The translations under genes and the position numbers were made by a program. Positions 7,033 to 16,094 of a stretch of 64,000 nt of DNA are shown here, one piece after another (positions within the stretch are counted from its first letter, which is position 1; each line of letters starts with the position of its first letter). The stretch comes from Flavobacterium sp. ASV13 (GTDB lineage: Bacteria > Bacteroidota > Bacteroidia > Flavobacteriales > Flavobacteriaceae). The stretch covers positions 124,001 through 188,000 of the forward strand of contig NZ_JQJY01000002.1 of assembly GCF_000745775.1 (NCBI RefSeq), written 5' to 3'. The notes below the pieces were generated by a model. It made no database searches and had not been told where the DNA came from. It was given only the letters and a program-made list of their open reading frames with translations.

Positions 7033-9792
7033 ATGTCCAAAAGCAAAACCAAATCCATTTTATTAAAAACCGCAAAATATCTTGGAATAACTTTCGCCGT
7101 TATTATCGCCCTGCTTTTTTTGACTCCGATTGTTTTTGCCGATAAAATCAAAGAACAAATTAAAAAAACAGCCAATGAAAAGCTTAGCGCAGAATTAAAT
7201 TATTCTGATGTTTCTGTTTCGTTTTTCCATCATTTTCCTTCACTGACACTGACACTAAGCGACTTAAATCTTAATGGTTCTGCACCTTATGCAAAGGAAA
7301 AATTCATTACTGCAAAAGAAGTTTCTTTCGGAATAAATGTTGCCAGTCTGGTTTTCAGCAAAACTGTAAAAATTGATCAAATTTACCTATCCGATTCTTT
7401 TATCAATGTAAAAGTGAATCCAAAAGGTGAAGCTAATTATAACATTTATAAATCTTCAAAACCTTCAAATCCTAAAGACAGCACCGAAACAGCTTTAAAA
7501 TTAGAGCGAATTGAAATTTTAAACAGCAAAATAATTTATGATGATCAGTCGACAAAAGTTCATTTTGATGCTTTTGGTTTTAATTATCTAGGAAAAGGAG
7601 ATTTAAACAAATCGATTTTTGATCTGTATTCGAAAGCTAAAATTGAAAAACTGAATGTAGTTTATGAAGGCGAACCATATTTGATGAATAAAAAGGTCGA
7701 TGCTGATTTGATTACCAAAGTAAACGTAAACTCGCTTTCTTTCTTTTTTCAACAAAACAACTTAAAAATCAATCAACTTGTAGTCGATTTTAAAGGGAAA
7801 TTTGATTTCCTTAAAGATGGCTACAATATGGATTTTGTTATAAAATCAGAAAACAGCAAACTTAATGACGTTTTCACTGCATTTCCACCAAAATACATTA
7901 CATGGCTTTCTAAAACCGAATTAAAAGGAAACACAAATCTTCTTTTGACATTAAAAGGAGATTATATCGCTTCTCAAAATATTGCGCCAGAATTAGATTT
8001 GGACGTAAAAATTGATAGCGGATTTGTAAATTATAACAAAAGTGCATTTCCGGTTTCAAACCTGAATTTAGATATTAAAACCAGAGTTCCAAATCTAAAT
8101 CCGGACTTGGCTGATATTGACGCCAAAAATCTGTCACTAAACATCAATAAGGATTATTTAAAATCTAAATTTCACGTAGTTGGTGTAAATACTCCAAATA
8201 TTGACGCGGATTTAAAAGCAAAAATAGATCTTGGGAAATTGATGTCAGCTCTTGGAATTCCAGACATAGTATTAAAAGGGAATCTTGACGGAGATGCTGT
8301 TGTAAACGGAAAATTCGACCAAAAAAACAGACTTTTCCCAAAAACGCAAGGAACAATTAATTTAGAAAACGGTTATCTAAAAACGCCTTATTATCCAAAT
8401 CCAATTACCAATATCACTGTTAAATCCAGAATTGACAATCAAAAAGGAACCTATGACGATTTGAAAGTAAAACTGAAGCCAGCGCAATTTACTTTTGAAG
8501 GAAAACCCGTTTTTGTAGAAGCCGATTTAAGCAATTTTGATGATTTAACCTATGACATCAAAGCCAAAGGAGAATTGGATGTGAACAAAATCTATAAAGT
8601 TTTTTCTCAAAAAGGTTTGGATTTAGATGGATTCGTAAAAGCTGATGTTGTTTTAAAAGGAAAACAAAGTGATGCCGAAAAAGGAAATTACAGCAAACTG
8701 CATAACAAAGGAACTCTTGAATTAAGAAATATTGGCATTACATCCGAATATCTTCCTAAAAAATTCATTATCAAAGAGGGAATTTTCAAGATTAACCAAG
8801 ACAAGATGTATTTCAACAACTTTTTGGCCGCATATGGAAAATCTGATTTTAGAATGAACGGTTATTTGCAGAATGTATTTAACTACGCAACTACAAATAC
8901 TGGCATTTTAAAAGGCGCTTTTACTTCTACTTCCCGATATATTAATGTAGACGAATTCATGTCTAGCACAGATCCGAATGCATCAGTAAAAACAAATTCA
9001 GGCTCACAAGAAGAATCTAAAAAAACAGAAACTACCCAAACAGGAGTTATCATAATTCCATCAAACTTGAATTTACAGTTTACAGCAAATGCACAGAAAG
9101 TCAATTTCGACAAATTGAATCTTCAAAATGCGACTGGAAATTTAAGCATGAAAAATGGCAAACTGACAATGCAGAACACTGGTTTTGATTTAATTGGCTG
9201 TAAAGTAGCCATGAATGCCAATTATCAGGCTGTAACGCCTCAAAAAGCAAATTTCGATTATGCTATAAAAGCTTCTGATTTTGATATCAAAAGAGCTTAC
9301 AATGAAATAGAAGTTTTCAGAAAAATGGCGAGCGCCGCTGAAAAAGCACAAGGAATTGTTTCTTTAGATTACCAATTAAAAGGTCGTTTGAACGGAAAAA
9401 TGGAACCTGTTTATCCTTCATTAACGGGAGGCGGAACACTTTCTGTAAAAGATGTGAAAGTTCGAGGACTGAAAATGTTTAGTGCAGTAAGCAAAGAAAC
9501 CAATTCGGAATCAATGAAAAACCCTGATGTTTCTAAAGTGGATATTAAAACTACAATCAAGAACAATATCATGACCGTAGAACGCTTTAAATTCAAATTT
9601 GCAGGCTTTAGACCGAGAATTGAAGGCACAACGAGCTTAGACGGAAAACTGAACTTAAAAATGCGCTTAGGATTACCTCCTTTGGGCATTTTCGGAATTC
9701 CTCTTATGGTTACCGGAACTCAGGATAATCCAAAAATAAAAGTTGGAAAGAAATCTCAGGATTTGGAAGAAACTAAAGATACTGAGGAATAA
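7033..9792 (+). CDS. AsmA-like envelope protein
   Basis: A 919-residue protein of the AsmA/TamB-like superfamily. One N-terminal transmembrane helix (about residues 15-36) anchors a very long periplasmic region of repeated amphipathic beta strands, with an N-terminal AsmA domain and an AsmA_2-type C-terminal region. Relatives act as bridges moving phospholipid between the two membranes; the role here is inferred. A low-complexity, polar linker near residues 655-675 (KTNSGSQEESKKTETTQTG) separates two halves. The C-terminus is acidic and charged. It lies after miaE with a 53-bp gap and ends at a strong terminator. Confidence 0.82.
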   Translation: MSKSKTKSILLKTAKYLGITFAVIIALLFLTPIVFADKIKEQIKKTANEKLSAELNYSDVSVSFFHHFPSLTLTLSDLNLNGSAPYAKEKFITAKEVSFGINVASLVFSKTVKIDQIYLSDSFINVKVNPKGEANYNIYKSSKPSNPKDSTETALKLERIEILNSKIIYDDQSTKVHFDAFGFNYLGKGDLNKSIFDLYSKAKIEKLNVVYEGEPYLMNKKVDADLITKVNVNSLSFFFQQNNLKINQLVVDFKGKFDFLKDGYNMDFVIKSENSKLNDVFTAFPPKYITWLSKTELKGNTNLLLTLKGDYIASQNIAPELDLDVKIDSGFVNYNKSAFPVSNLNLDIKTRVPNLNPDLADIDAKNLSLNINKDYLKSKFHVVGVNTPNIDADLKAKIDLGKLMSALGIPDIVLKGNLDGDAVVNGKFDQKNRLFPKTQGTINLENGYLKTPYYPNPITNITVKSRIDNQKGTYDDLKVKLKPAQFTFEGKPVFVEADLSNFDDLTYDIKAKGELDVNKIYKVFSQKGLDLDGFVKADVVLKGKQSDAEKGNYSKLHNKGTLELRNIGITSEYLPKKFIIKEGIFKINQDKMYFNNFLAAYGKSDFRMNGYLQNVFNYATTNTGILKGAFTSTSRYINVDEFMSSTDPNASVKTNSGSQEESKKTETTQTGVIIIPSNLNLQFTANAQKVNFDKLNLQNATGNLSMKNGKLTMQNTGFDLIGCKVAMNANYQAVTPQKANFDYAIKASDFDIKRAYNEIEVFRKMASAAEKAQGIVSLDYQLKGRLNGKMEPVYPSLTGGGTLSVKDVKVRGLKMFSAVSKETNSESMKNPDVSKVDIKTTIKNNIMTVERFKFKFAGFRPRIEGTTSLDGKLNLKMRLGLPPLGIFGIPLMVTGTQDNPKIKVGKKSQDLEETKDTEE

Positions 9793-9846
9793 AAATTTCA
9801 AACAAATCTTAAATTCCAAATTCCAATTATTGCTAATAACATAAAA

Positions 9847-9890
9847 AACCTTTATCAAAGTTTAAAACTTTGATAAAGGTTTTTTCTTTT
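9847..9890 (+). terminator. Terminator after AsmA-like gene
   Basis: The perfect stem AACCTTTATCAAAGTTT / AAACTTTGATAAAGGTT is followed by a T-rich tail. The inner part is the AACTTTG-type hairpin that accompanies the TGTCA elements. Confidence 0.8.
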
Positions 9891-9891
9891 T

Positions 9892-9993
9892 TGTCATTTC
9901 GACGAAAGGAGAAATCGCACCAGTAATTTCTCAAAGAGAATCACCAATCTTTGTCGAAATAGAAGTGTGATTTCTCCTTTCGTCGAAATGACA
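9892..9993. repeat. TGTCA palindromic element, copy 2
   Basis: The arms start TGTCATTTCGACGAAAGGAG and pair with CTCCTTTCGTCGAAATGACA. The core contains CCAATCTTTGTCGA. The arm sequence differs from copy 1, but pairing is kept. Confidence 0.85.
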
Positions 9994-10012
9994 TACTTTA
10001 TCTTGATAAAAC

Positions 10013-10045
10013 AAAAAACCCGATCATTTCTGAACGGGTTTTTTA
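10013..10045 (-). terminator. Terminator after rpmA
   Basis: The stem AACCCG / CGGGTT has A runs on the left and T runs on the right, so it works best for the minus-strand rplU-rpmA transcript. Confidence 0.75.
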
Positions 10046-10065
10046 TAAAAAGTAATCTATGATTA

Positions 10066-10326
10066 TTATGCCTCGAATGGGATAATAGATACATAAGATT
10101 TGTTATCTCTTTTCTTTTGGAACTTAACAACTCCAGCTACTCTTGCGTGTAGTGTGTGATCTTTACTGATGTAAACGTTTTCACCTGGATTATGTTTTGA
10201 ACCTCTTTGTCTAACGATGATGTTACCAGCAATAGCAGCTTGACCACCATAAATCTTAACGCCTAAACGTTTTGATTCTGATTCTCTACCATTCTTCGAA
10301 CTACCGACACCTTTCTTGTGAGCCAT
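10066..10326 (-). CDS. rpmA: 50S ribosomal protein bL27
   Basis: Large-subunit protein bL27, which reaches the peptidyl-transferase centre with its N-terminus. The 86-residue sequence begins [18 protein letters not shown], the typical mature N-terminus without the cleavable extension seen in Firmicutes. It continues with the conserved [11 protein letters not shown] and [13 protein letters not shown]. It is the second gene of the rplU-rpmA operon, 24 bp after rplU, and is followed by a terminator. Confidence 0.97.
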
Positions 10327-10350
10327 GACGTATGAGTTTAAATATTGTTA

Positions 10351-10788
10351 TTATTCTTTAGTAGTCTCTTTTTTTGCTTTTGGAGCTGCTTTTTTTGCTT
10401 TTGGAGCTTCTACTTCTTCAGTAGCTGCTTCTTCTGCTACAACTGCTTTTTTAGCCGCTGCTTTTTTAGTTCCTCCTGCTGCAGTAATACCTTCAATTAC
10501 AATTTGAGTAAGATATTGTCTGTGACCATTTCTTTTTTTGTATCCTTTTCTTCTTTTCTTTTTGAAAACGATAACTTTATCACCTTTTAAGTGTTGTAAC
10601 ACTTTAGCTTCTACTGAAGCACCTTCTATAGCTGGGGCGCCTAAAGTTACATTTCCATTATCGTCTAACAAAAGAACTTTGTCAAAAGAAACTTTTGAAC
10701 CTTCTTCGTTAGCTAAACGGTGAACATAAACCTTTAAGTCTTTGCTTACTTTAAATTGTTGCCCTGCTATCTCTACGATTGCATACAT
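10351..10788 (-). CDS. rplU: 50S ribosomal protein bL21 with C-terminal tail
   Basis: Large-subunit protein bL21. Residues 1-103 form the normal domain (MYAIVEIAGQQFKV, then KKRRKGYKKRNGHRQ). The remaining residues, about 104-145, are a Lys/Ala/Glu-rich extension (TKKAAAKKAVVAEEAATEEV and a second Lys/Ala stretch), making it 145 residues against about 103 in E. coli. Such low-complexity tails are common in Bacteroidota ribosomal proteins. It is the first gene of the operon with rpmA, behind a good promoter. Confidence 0.97.
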   Translation of the reverse strand: MYAIVEIAGQQFKVSKDLKVYVHRLANEEGSKVSFDKVLLLDDNGNVTLGAPAIEGASVEAKVLQHLKGDKVIVFKKKRRKGYKKRNGHRQYLTQIVIEGITAAGGTKKAAAKKAVVAEEAATEEVEAPKAKKAAPKAKKETTKE

Positions 10789-10818
10789 ATCAAATTGATT
10801 TATTGATTTTTAAGGTTG

Positions 10819-10848
10819 CAAATATACAACTAATAATTTACTACGCAA
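10819..10848 (-). promoter_or_regulatory. Promoter of rplU-rpmA
   Basis: On the minus strand, TTG (10848-10846) is followed after 19 nt by TATATTTG (10826-10819), a full match to the Bacteroidota housekeeping promoter. The start codon is 31 bp beyond. Confidence 0.75.
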
Positions 10849-11064
10849 TCCCTCGATGCAAAAATATTTTTTTCATGTTTAACAGCTGTTTTTCAACTCT
10901 TTTTAATGTTTTTAAAATCAAAATTATAAGTAAATTTTTACTAATTTTTAATGATAAAGGCATAAATTCTAAAATAATACACAAAAAACACTATTTTTGG
11001 AGTAACTATATTCAACTTTTTGCTACCTACTTATTTTAGGTATCATAAATTTATTAATCTTAAT

Positions 11065-12387
11065 ATGAAAAATTCGATAATGATGTTAAGTGCAGCACTA
11101 ATGCTTGGCGGAGTAGCACATGCTCAAAAGGTGGCTTTTGAAGAATACAATCTAGATAACGGAATGCACGTAATTTTGCATAACGATCCATCGGCGCCTG
11201 TGGTTATTACATCTGTAATGTATCACGTAGGTTCAAAAGACGAACGTCCTGACCGAACGGGTTTTGCACATTTTTTTGAACATTTATTATTTGAAGGCAC
11301 TCAAAATATCAAACGCGGTGAATGGATGAAAATCGTTACTGCAAACGGAGGTGTCAACAATGCCAATACTTCTGATGACAGGACCTATTATTATGAAGTT
11401 TTCCCATCAAACAATTTAGAATTGGGCTTATGGATGGAATCAGAACGATTAATGCATCCTATTATTAATAAAATTGGAGTTGATACGCAAAATGAAGTTG
11501 TAAAAGAAGAAAAAAGAATGCGTTACGACAATCAGCCTTACGGAAATATTCTTCCAGAGGTTAAAAAGAATATGTTCAAAAATCATCCGTATCGCTGGAC
11601 AACTATTGGTTCAATGAAAGATTTAGACGCCGCAACTCTTGAAGAATTTCAGGCATTCAATAAAAAATTCTATACGCCAAACAATGCTGTTTTAGTAGTT
11701 GCCGGAGATTTCGATAAAGCAAAAGCTAAAGAATGGGTTCAGAAATATTTCGGACCAATTCCAAAAGGCGAAACAGTAAAAAAACAAGTCTATACTGAAG
11801 AACCTATTACACAAACTATAAAAGCGACTTACGAAGATCCAAATATTCAAATCCCAATGGTTGTTGCTTCGTACAGAACGCCGTCAATGAAAACCAGAGA
11901 CGCGAGAGTTTTAGATTTAATCTCTTCGTATTTAAGTGACGGAAAAAGTTCTAAACTTTACAAAAAAATCGTTGATGACAAAAAAATGGCGCTTCAAATT
12001 GGTGCTGTTGGTTTTAGTCAGGAAGATTATGGAACTTATATATTATATGGATTGCCAATGGCTCCAAATACAACAACAGACATTTTAAAAGAAATGGATG
12101 AAGAAATCGTAAAAATCCAAACCGATTTGATTTCTGAAAAAGATTACGAAAAATTACAGAATAAATTCGATAATAATTTTGTGAATGCGAATTCAAGCGT
12201 AGAAGGAATTGCAGAAAATCTTGCTTCTTATTATTTGCTTTATGGAGACGTAAATTTAATTAATACTGAAATTGATATTTACCACTCTATAACGAGAGAA
12301 GAAATCAGAGAAGTTGCAAAGAAATATTTAAATCCAAACCAACGCTTGATTTTAGATTATATTCCAACTGCAAAATCTCAAAACTAA
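11065..12387 (+). CDS. M16 metallopeptidase, catalytic subunit
   Basis: A 440-residue secreted zinc protease of the M16B family. The signal peptide ends in GGVAHAQ (cleavage near residue 20). The inverted zinc motif HFFEH is at residues 69-73, with the distal Glu in NEVVKEEKRMR. The start is placed at the ATG at 11065 (MKNSIMM), because upstream in-frame codons would put extra residues before the signal peptide. The stop is 13 bp before a second M16 gene that lacks the zinc motif. The pair resembles alpha/beta-type M16 proteases in which one subunit is catalytic and the other helps bind substrate. Confidence 0.9.
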   Translation: MKNSIMMLSAALMLGGVAHAQKVAFEEYNLDNGMHVILHNDPSAPVVITSVMYHVGSKDERPDRTGFAHFFEHLLFEGTQNIKRGEWMKIVTANGGVNNANTSDDRTYYYEVFPSNNLELGLWMESERLMHPIINKIGVDTQNEVVKEEKRMRYDNQPYGNILPEVKKNMFKNHPYRWTTIGSMKDLDAATLEEFQAFNKKFYTPNNAVLVVAGDFDKAKAKEWVQKYFGPIPKGETVKKQVYTEEPITQTIKATYEDPNIQIPMVVASYRTPSMKTRDARVLDLISSYLSDGKSSKLYKKIVDDKKMALQIGAVGFSQEDYGTYILYGLPMAPNTTTDILKEMDEEIVKIQTDLISEKDYEKLQNKFDNNFVNANSSVEGIAENLASYYLLYGDVNLINTEIDIYHSITREEIREVAKKYLNPNQRLILDYIPTAKSQN

Positions 12388-12400
12388 GAAGTATCGAATC

Positions 12401-14449
12401 ATGAAAAAAATATATCCTTTTTTAATCCTTTTTTTCCTAACAGGAATTATGATAGCACAAGATCGTCCACAACCGAAACCAGGAAACGCCCCAGTAGTCA
12501 ACATTAAAAAGCCGCAAACTTTTGTGTTGGCAAACGGCATGAAAGTTTTAGTTGTCGAAAACCATAAATTACCAAGAGTTAGTTTCAATCTAACACTAGA
12601 CAACGCCCCTTTTACCGAAGGCAACAAAAAAGGTGTTGACGAATTAACCAGTAGTTTAATTGGAAACGGAACCAAAAAAACAACTAAAGAAGCTTTTAAC
12701 GAAGAAATTGATTTCTACGGCGCAAACATCAACTTTACTTCACAAGGCGCTTTTGCGAGTTCGCTTTCTAAATATTCTGGACGCGTTTTAGAACTTTTGG
12801 CGGAAGGCGCTTTACAGCCAAATTTCACTCAAACTGAATTCGACAAAGAAAAAGCAAAATTGATTGAAGGATTAAAGGCCGAAGAAAAAAGTGTTCCGGC
12901 AATTGCAAATCGCGTTGTTGATGTTTTGGCTTTTGGAAAAAACCATCCTTCTGGAGAATATCTTTCTGAAGAAACAGTGAAAAATGTAACTCTTGCTGAT
13001 GTTCAGACAAATTACAATACGTATTTCGTTCCAGAAAATGCTTATTTGGTTGTTATAGGAGATGTAAAATTTAAAGATGTAAAAACCTCAGTTGAAAAGC
13101 TTTTTGGCGGATGGAAAAAACAGTCTGCTCCAAAAAACACCTACCCGAATCCTGAAAACGCTTCTAAACTTCAAATTGATTTTGTAGATGTTCCAAATGC
13201 AGTTCAGTCTGAAATTTCATTGGTAAATACTGTAAACTTAAAAATGAGTGATCCTGATTTTTTTCCTGCTGTAATTGCAAATCAAATTTTAGGAGGTGAT
13301 TTCAATAGTTATTTGAATATGAATTTACGCGAACAACATGCTTGGACATATGGCGCAAATTCAAGTATTGGAACCGGAAAATACGTTGGTAAATTTAAAG
13401 CTTCATCTGCTGTTCGTAACTCGGTTACAGACAGTGCTGTTGTTCAATTTATCAAAGAAATCAAAAGAATCAGAACAGAAAAAGTTTCTGAAGATGTCTT
13501 AAAAAATGTAAAAGCCGGATATATTGGGCGCTTTGTAATGCAGGTTGAAAAACCTCAGGCTGTTGCGCGTTATGCTTTAAATATCGAAACAGAAAAACTT
13601 CCTGCGGATTTCTATGAGAAATACATTCAAACAATAAATAATGTATCTGCCGATGATATTTATCGTGTTGCAAACAAATATTTCCTACTTGACAATATGC
13701 GAATTGTTATTGTTGGAAAAGGTTCTGATGTAATTTCAGGTATAGAGAAACTTCAAATTCCGATTTATTATTTTGATAAATACGGAAATCCGGTTGAAAA
13801 ACCAGCAACTAAAAAAGAAGCTCCTGCGAATGTTACTGCAAAAACAGTTTTCGAAAATTATATTAAAGCAATTGGAGGCGAAAAAGCAGTGACTTCAGTA
13901 AAAACGCTTTATATGAATGGAAGCACGACTATTCCGCAAGCTCCTACTCCACTGACTTTTACTTCAAAATTGGATTCAAAAGGAAAAATGATGGTTTCGC
14001 TAGCTATGGGAACTATGAGTTTGATGAAACAAGTTGTAAATGAAAAAGGTGCTTATATTGAACAGCAAGGTCAGCGCAAAAATTTAGAAGGTGATGATTT
14101 AAAAGAAATGAAAGCAAATGCGGCTCCTTTTGAAGAGCTTCAATTAGCAAAAAGAACTGATTTAAAAGTTGACAGCATTGAACCTATCAACGGAAGCGAT
14201 GCTTATGCAATTAAAGACGGTAAAACAACTTATTTCTACGATATTAAATCTGGATTAAAAGTGGCAGAATCTAAAGTTCGCGAGCAAGGCGGAAAATCGG
14301 TTACGCAAATCACAAACTTCAATGATTATAAAGAAGTAAAAGGTGTAAAAGTTCCTTTTAATTTAATTCAGAATGTTGGTTTTGAATTAGATATCAAAAT
14401 GTCTGATATCAAAATAAATGAAGGAGTTTCTGATGCGGATTTTCTTTAA
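12401..14449 (+). CDS. M16 peptidase-like subunit with extra C-terminal domain
   Basis: A 682-residue secreted partner of the preceding protease. The signal peptide ends in GIMIAQ. Two M16 domains span roughly residues 30-460, but the HxxEH zinc motif is absent (GVDELTSSL is at that place), so this subunit is predicted to be non-catalytic. It keeps the YG-loop region (HAWTYGANSSIG), which in M16 proteases contacts substrate. The last 200 residues or so form a separate domain resembling the outer-membrane lipoprotein-sorting (LolA-like) beta fold often found after M16 domains in Bacteroidota. It is co-transcribed with the upstream gene. Confidence 0.87.
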   Translation: MKKIYPFLILFFLTGIMIAQDRPQPKPGNAPVVNIKKPQTFVLANGMKVLVVENHKLPRVSFNLTLDNAPFTEGNKKGVDELTSSLIGNGTKKTTKEAFNEEIDFYGANINFTSQGAFASSLSKYSGRVLELLAEGALQPNFTQTEFDKEKAKLIEGLKAEEKSVPAIANRVVDVLAFGKNHPSGEYLSEETVKNVTLADVQTNYNTYFVPENAYLVVIGDVKFKDVKTSVEKLFGGWKKQSAPKNTYPNPENASKLQIDFVDVPNAVQSEISLVNTVNLKMSDPDFFPAVIANQILGGDFNSYLNMNLREQHAWTYGANSSIGTGKYVGKFKASSAVRNSVTDSAVVQFIKEIKRIRTEKVSEDVLKNVKAGYIGRFVMQVEKPQAVARYALNIETEKLPADFYEKYIQTINNVSADDIYRVANKYFLLDNMRIVIVGKGSDVISGIEKLQIPIYYFDKYGNPVEKPATKKEAPANVTAKTVFENYIKAIGGEKAVTSVKTLYMNGSTTIPQAPTPLTFTSKLDSKGKMMVSLAMGTMSLMKQVVNEKGAYIEQQGQRKNLEGDDLKEMKANAAPFEELQLAKRTDLKVDSIEPINGSDAYAIKDGKTTYFYDIKSGLKVAESKVREQGGKSVTQITNFNDYKEVKGVKVPFNLIQNVGFELDIKMSDIKINEGVSDADFL

Positions 14450-14453
14450 GAGA

Positions 14454-14485
14454 TGCTAAGATTCTAAGGCGCTAAGTTGCTAAGG
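14454..14485. repeat. CTAAG word repeat
   Basis: Four imperfect copies of a GATGCTAAG-type word in tandem. The same word occurs at 48311-48345, 50526-50560 and 51028-51058, and on the other strand at 51270-51304. Confidence 0.5.
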
Positions 14486-14498
14486 TTTCTTTTCTAAT

Positions 14499-14540
14499 AG
14501 GCTTTGTCAAAGGTTTAAACTTTGACGAAGCTTTTTTTTA
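14499..14540 (+). terminator. Terminator after M16 pair
   Basis: GGCTTTGTCAAAGGTTTAAAC pairs imperfectly with the following CTTTGACGAAGC, then comes a run of T. It is also a member of the AACTTTG hairpin family. Confidence 0.7.
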
Positions 14541-14560
14541 TTGAATTAGTCCATAAAGTT

Positions 14561-14664
14561 TGTCATTTCGACCGAAGGGAGAAATCACAATAGAAACTCC
14601 ACATTGTGTGTCGCCAATCTTTATCGAATTCCGCGTGCGATTTCTCCCTTCGGTCGAAATGACA
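14561..14664. repeat. TGTCA palindromic element, copy 3
   Basis: The arms TGTCATTTCGACCGAAGGGA / TCCCTTCGGTCGAAATGACA are fully complementary. The core contains GCCAATCTTTATCGA. Compared with copy 2, changes in one arm are matched in the other. Confidence 0.85.
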
Positions 14665-14690
14665 ACTTTATCTATAATTTTAGAAAAATC

Positions 14691-15557
14691 TTATTTCTTA
14701 GCCGACAAATAAACTCCAATCAAAATAATAAATGCTCCAAAAAACTGAATTGGGGTCAGCATTTCATTATCTAACAATCCCCAGAAGAAAGCAACAATCG
14801 GAATTAAATAAGTAACAGAGGTTGCGAAAACAGGAGAAGATATTTGGATCAATTTAAAGAACAAAACATTTGCAATTCCGGTTCCTAAAACCCCTAAAAT
14901 CATTACAAAAAATATGGAATGCTGCGTGATATCAATATTTATTCTTTGAGAAATATCGGTCGTGCTCAAAATAATTAATGCAGGCAAAAGCAAAACCATA
15001 AAATTTCCAGTTGTAATACTTAGCGAATTTAAATCAGACAAATACTTTTTAATCAAATTCACATTTATTGCATAACAAAGCGTTGCAATTACAACCAAAA
15101 CCACATAATAGTAGTTTTGTCCCGGATGCGCTGATGCACCGCTCAAAACCAGCAAAAGACAACCAACCAATCCAACAAAAACACCTAATACTTGTCGTTT
15201 TTGGAACTGAATTCCGAAAATGAGAATTCCTAAAACCAATGTATTTAAAGGCGTAAGTGAATTTAAAATCGCTACAATTGAACTATCAACTTCCGTTTCT
15301 GCAATAGCAAAAAGATAGGCCGGCGTAAAGGTTCCGAAAAATGAAGTTATGGCAACAAATTTCCATTGGCGAAGCGAAATTTTCTTCAAACTTCTAAATC
15401 CAACAATCAACAAAAATAAGGCTGCAAAAATAATTCGGAAAGATCCAACCTGAATTGCGGTTAAACCTACCAATCCTCTTTTAATTAAAATAAAAGAACT
15501 TCCCCAAATAAGAGAAAGAACTAACAAATACGCCCACTTTAATTGTTTTGCATCCAT
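14691..15557 (-). CDS. EamA/DMT family transporter
   Basis: A 288-residue inner-membrane permease of the drug/metabolite transporter superfamily. It has ten predicted transmembrane helices in two EamA repeats, the first starting WAYLLVLSLIWGSSFILIKR, a signature of the family. The substrate is unknown; relatives export amino acids, purines or drugs. The start is set at the ATG at 15557 (MDAKQL), with an alternative ATG nine bases upstream. It is transcribed alone, convergent with the M16 pair and divergent from the metal-binding lipoprotein gene. Confidence 0.85.
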   Translation of the reverse strand: MDAKQLKWAYLLVLSLIWGSSFILIKRGLVGLTAIQVGSFRIIFAALFLLIVGFRSLKKISLRQWKFVAITSFFGTFTPAYLFAIAETEVDSSIVAILNSLTPLNTLVLGILIFGIQFQKRQVLGVFVGLVGCLLLVLSGASAHPGQNYYYVVLVVIATLCYAINVNLIKKYLSDLNSLSITTGNFMVLLLPALIILSTTDISQRINIDITQHSIFFVMILGVLGTGIANVLFFKLIQISSPVFATSVTYLIPIVAFFWGLLDNEMLTPIQFFGAFIILIGVYLSAKK

Positions 15558-15615
15558 AAACACCATTTTACTGCAAATTTGTACTATTTTTACGAACTGA
15601 CCTCTTGAATTTTAT

Positions 15616-15623
15616 TAATTTTG
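15616..15623 (+). promoter_or_regulatory. -7 element of metal-binding lipoprotein gene
   Basis: TAATTTTG fits TAnnTTTG, 34 bp before the ATG. The -33 box is weak. Confidence 0.45.
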
Positions 15624-15657
15624 CAACAAACATATTGACAATTTAAAAATCATAAAT

Positions 15658-16035
15658 ATGAAATTCACTAAAATATTTGCATCATTAACTATTGCTGGTT
15701 TAGTATTCGTTAGCTGCAAGAAAGAAGAAGATAAAAATTTGGCTAACATAAAACCATTAGAAACAACTTCAAAAGAACACAAAGCAATTGCTGCCGAAAA
15801 CGTACAAACAGCAAGTTTCGAAATTGAAGGAATGACTTGCGTAATGGGATGTGCCAAAACAATTGAAAAAGAATTATCAAATCTTGATGGCGTTGAAAAA
15901 GCAACTGTTGATTTTGACAAAAAAATAGCAACTGTAACTTTTGACAAAACAATCCAAAATCAAGAATCTTTAACTAGAATTGTTCAAGGAACCGGAGATG
16001 GAAAAACGTATAAAGTTTCGAATTTTAAGTCTTAA
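15658..16035 (+). CDS. Lipoprotein with heavy-metal-associated (HMA) domain
   Basis: A 125-residue lipoprotein (lipobox FVSC, Cys at about residue 19) whose C-terminal 70 residues form an HMA domain of the copper-chaperone type, with the beta-alpha-beta pattern ASFEIEGMTC ... GVEKATVDFDKKIATVTF. The metal loop reads GMTCVMGCA, so the two cysteines are three residues apart (CxxxC) instead of the usual CxxC. It is probably a periplasmic or surface metal-binding protein; whether it binds copper cannot be told from sequence. It is monocistronic, followed by a bidirectional terminator. Confidence 0.85.
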   Translation: MKFTKIFASLTIAGLVFVSCKKEEDKNLANIKPLETTSKEHKAIAAENVQTASFEIEGMTCVMGCAKTIEKELSNLDGVEKATVDFDKKIATVTFDKTIQNQESLTRIVQGTGDGKTYKVSNFKS

Positions 16036-16054
16036 ATCCTGAAATCATATAATT

Positions 16055-16086
16055 AAAAAAGGCGTTCAAATTTGAACGCCTTTTTT
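16055..16086. terminator. Bidirectional terminator (HMA gene / gldD)
   Basis: A perfect palindrome, AAGGCGTTCAAATTTGAACG plus continuation, is flanked by A6 and T6. It serves both convergent genes. Confidence 0.9.
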
Positions 16087-16094
16087 AATATCTT

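Noticed and set aside
10325..10590. Open frames on the plus strand opposite rplU
   Set aside because: They are antisense shadows of the Lys/Ala-rich tail of bL21, giving Phe/Ser/Cys runs, with no promoter.
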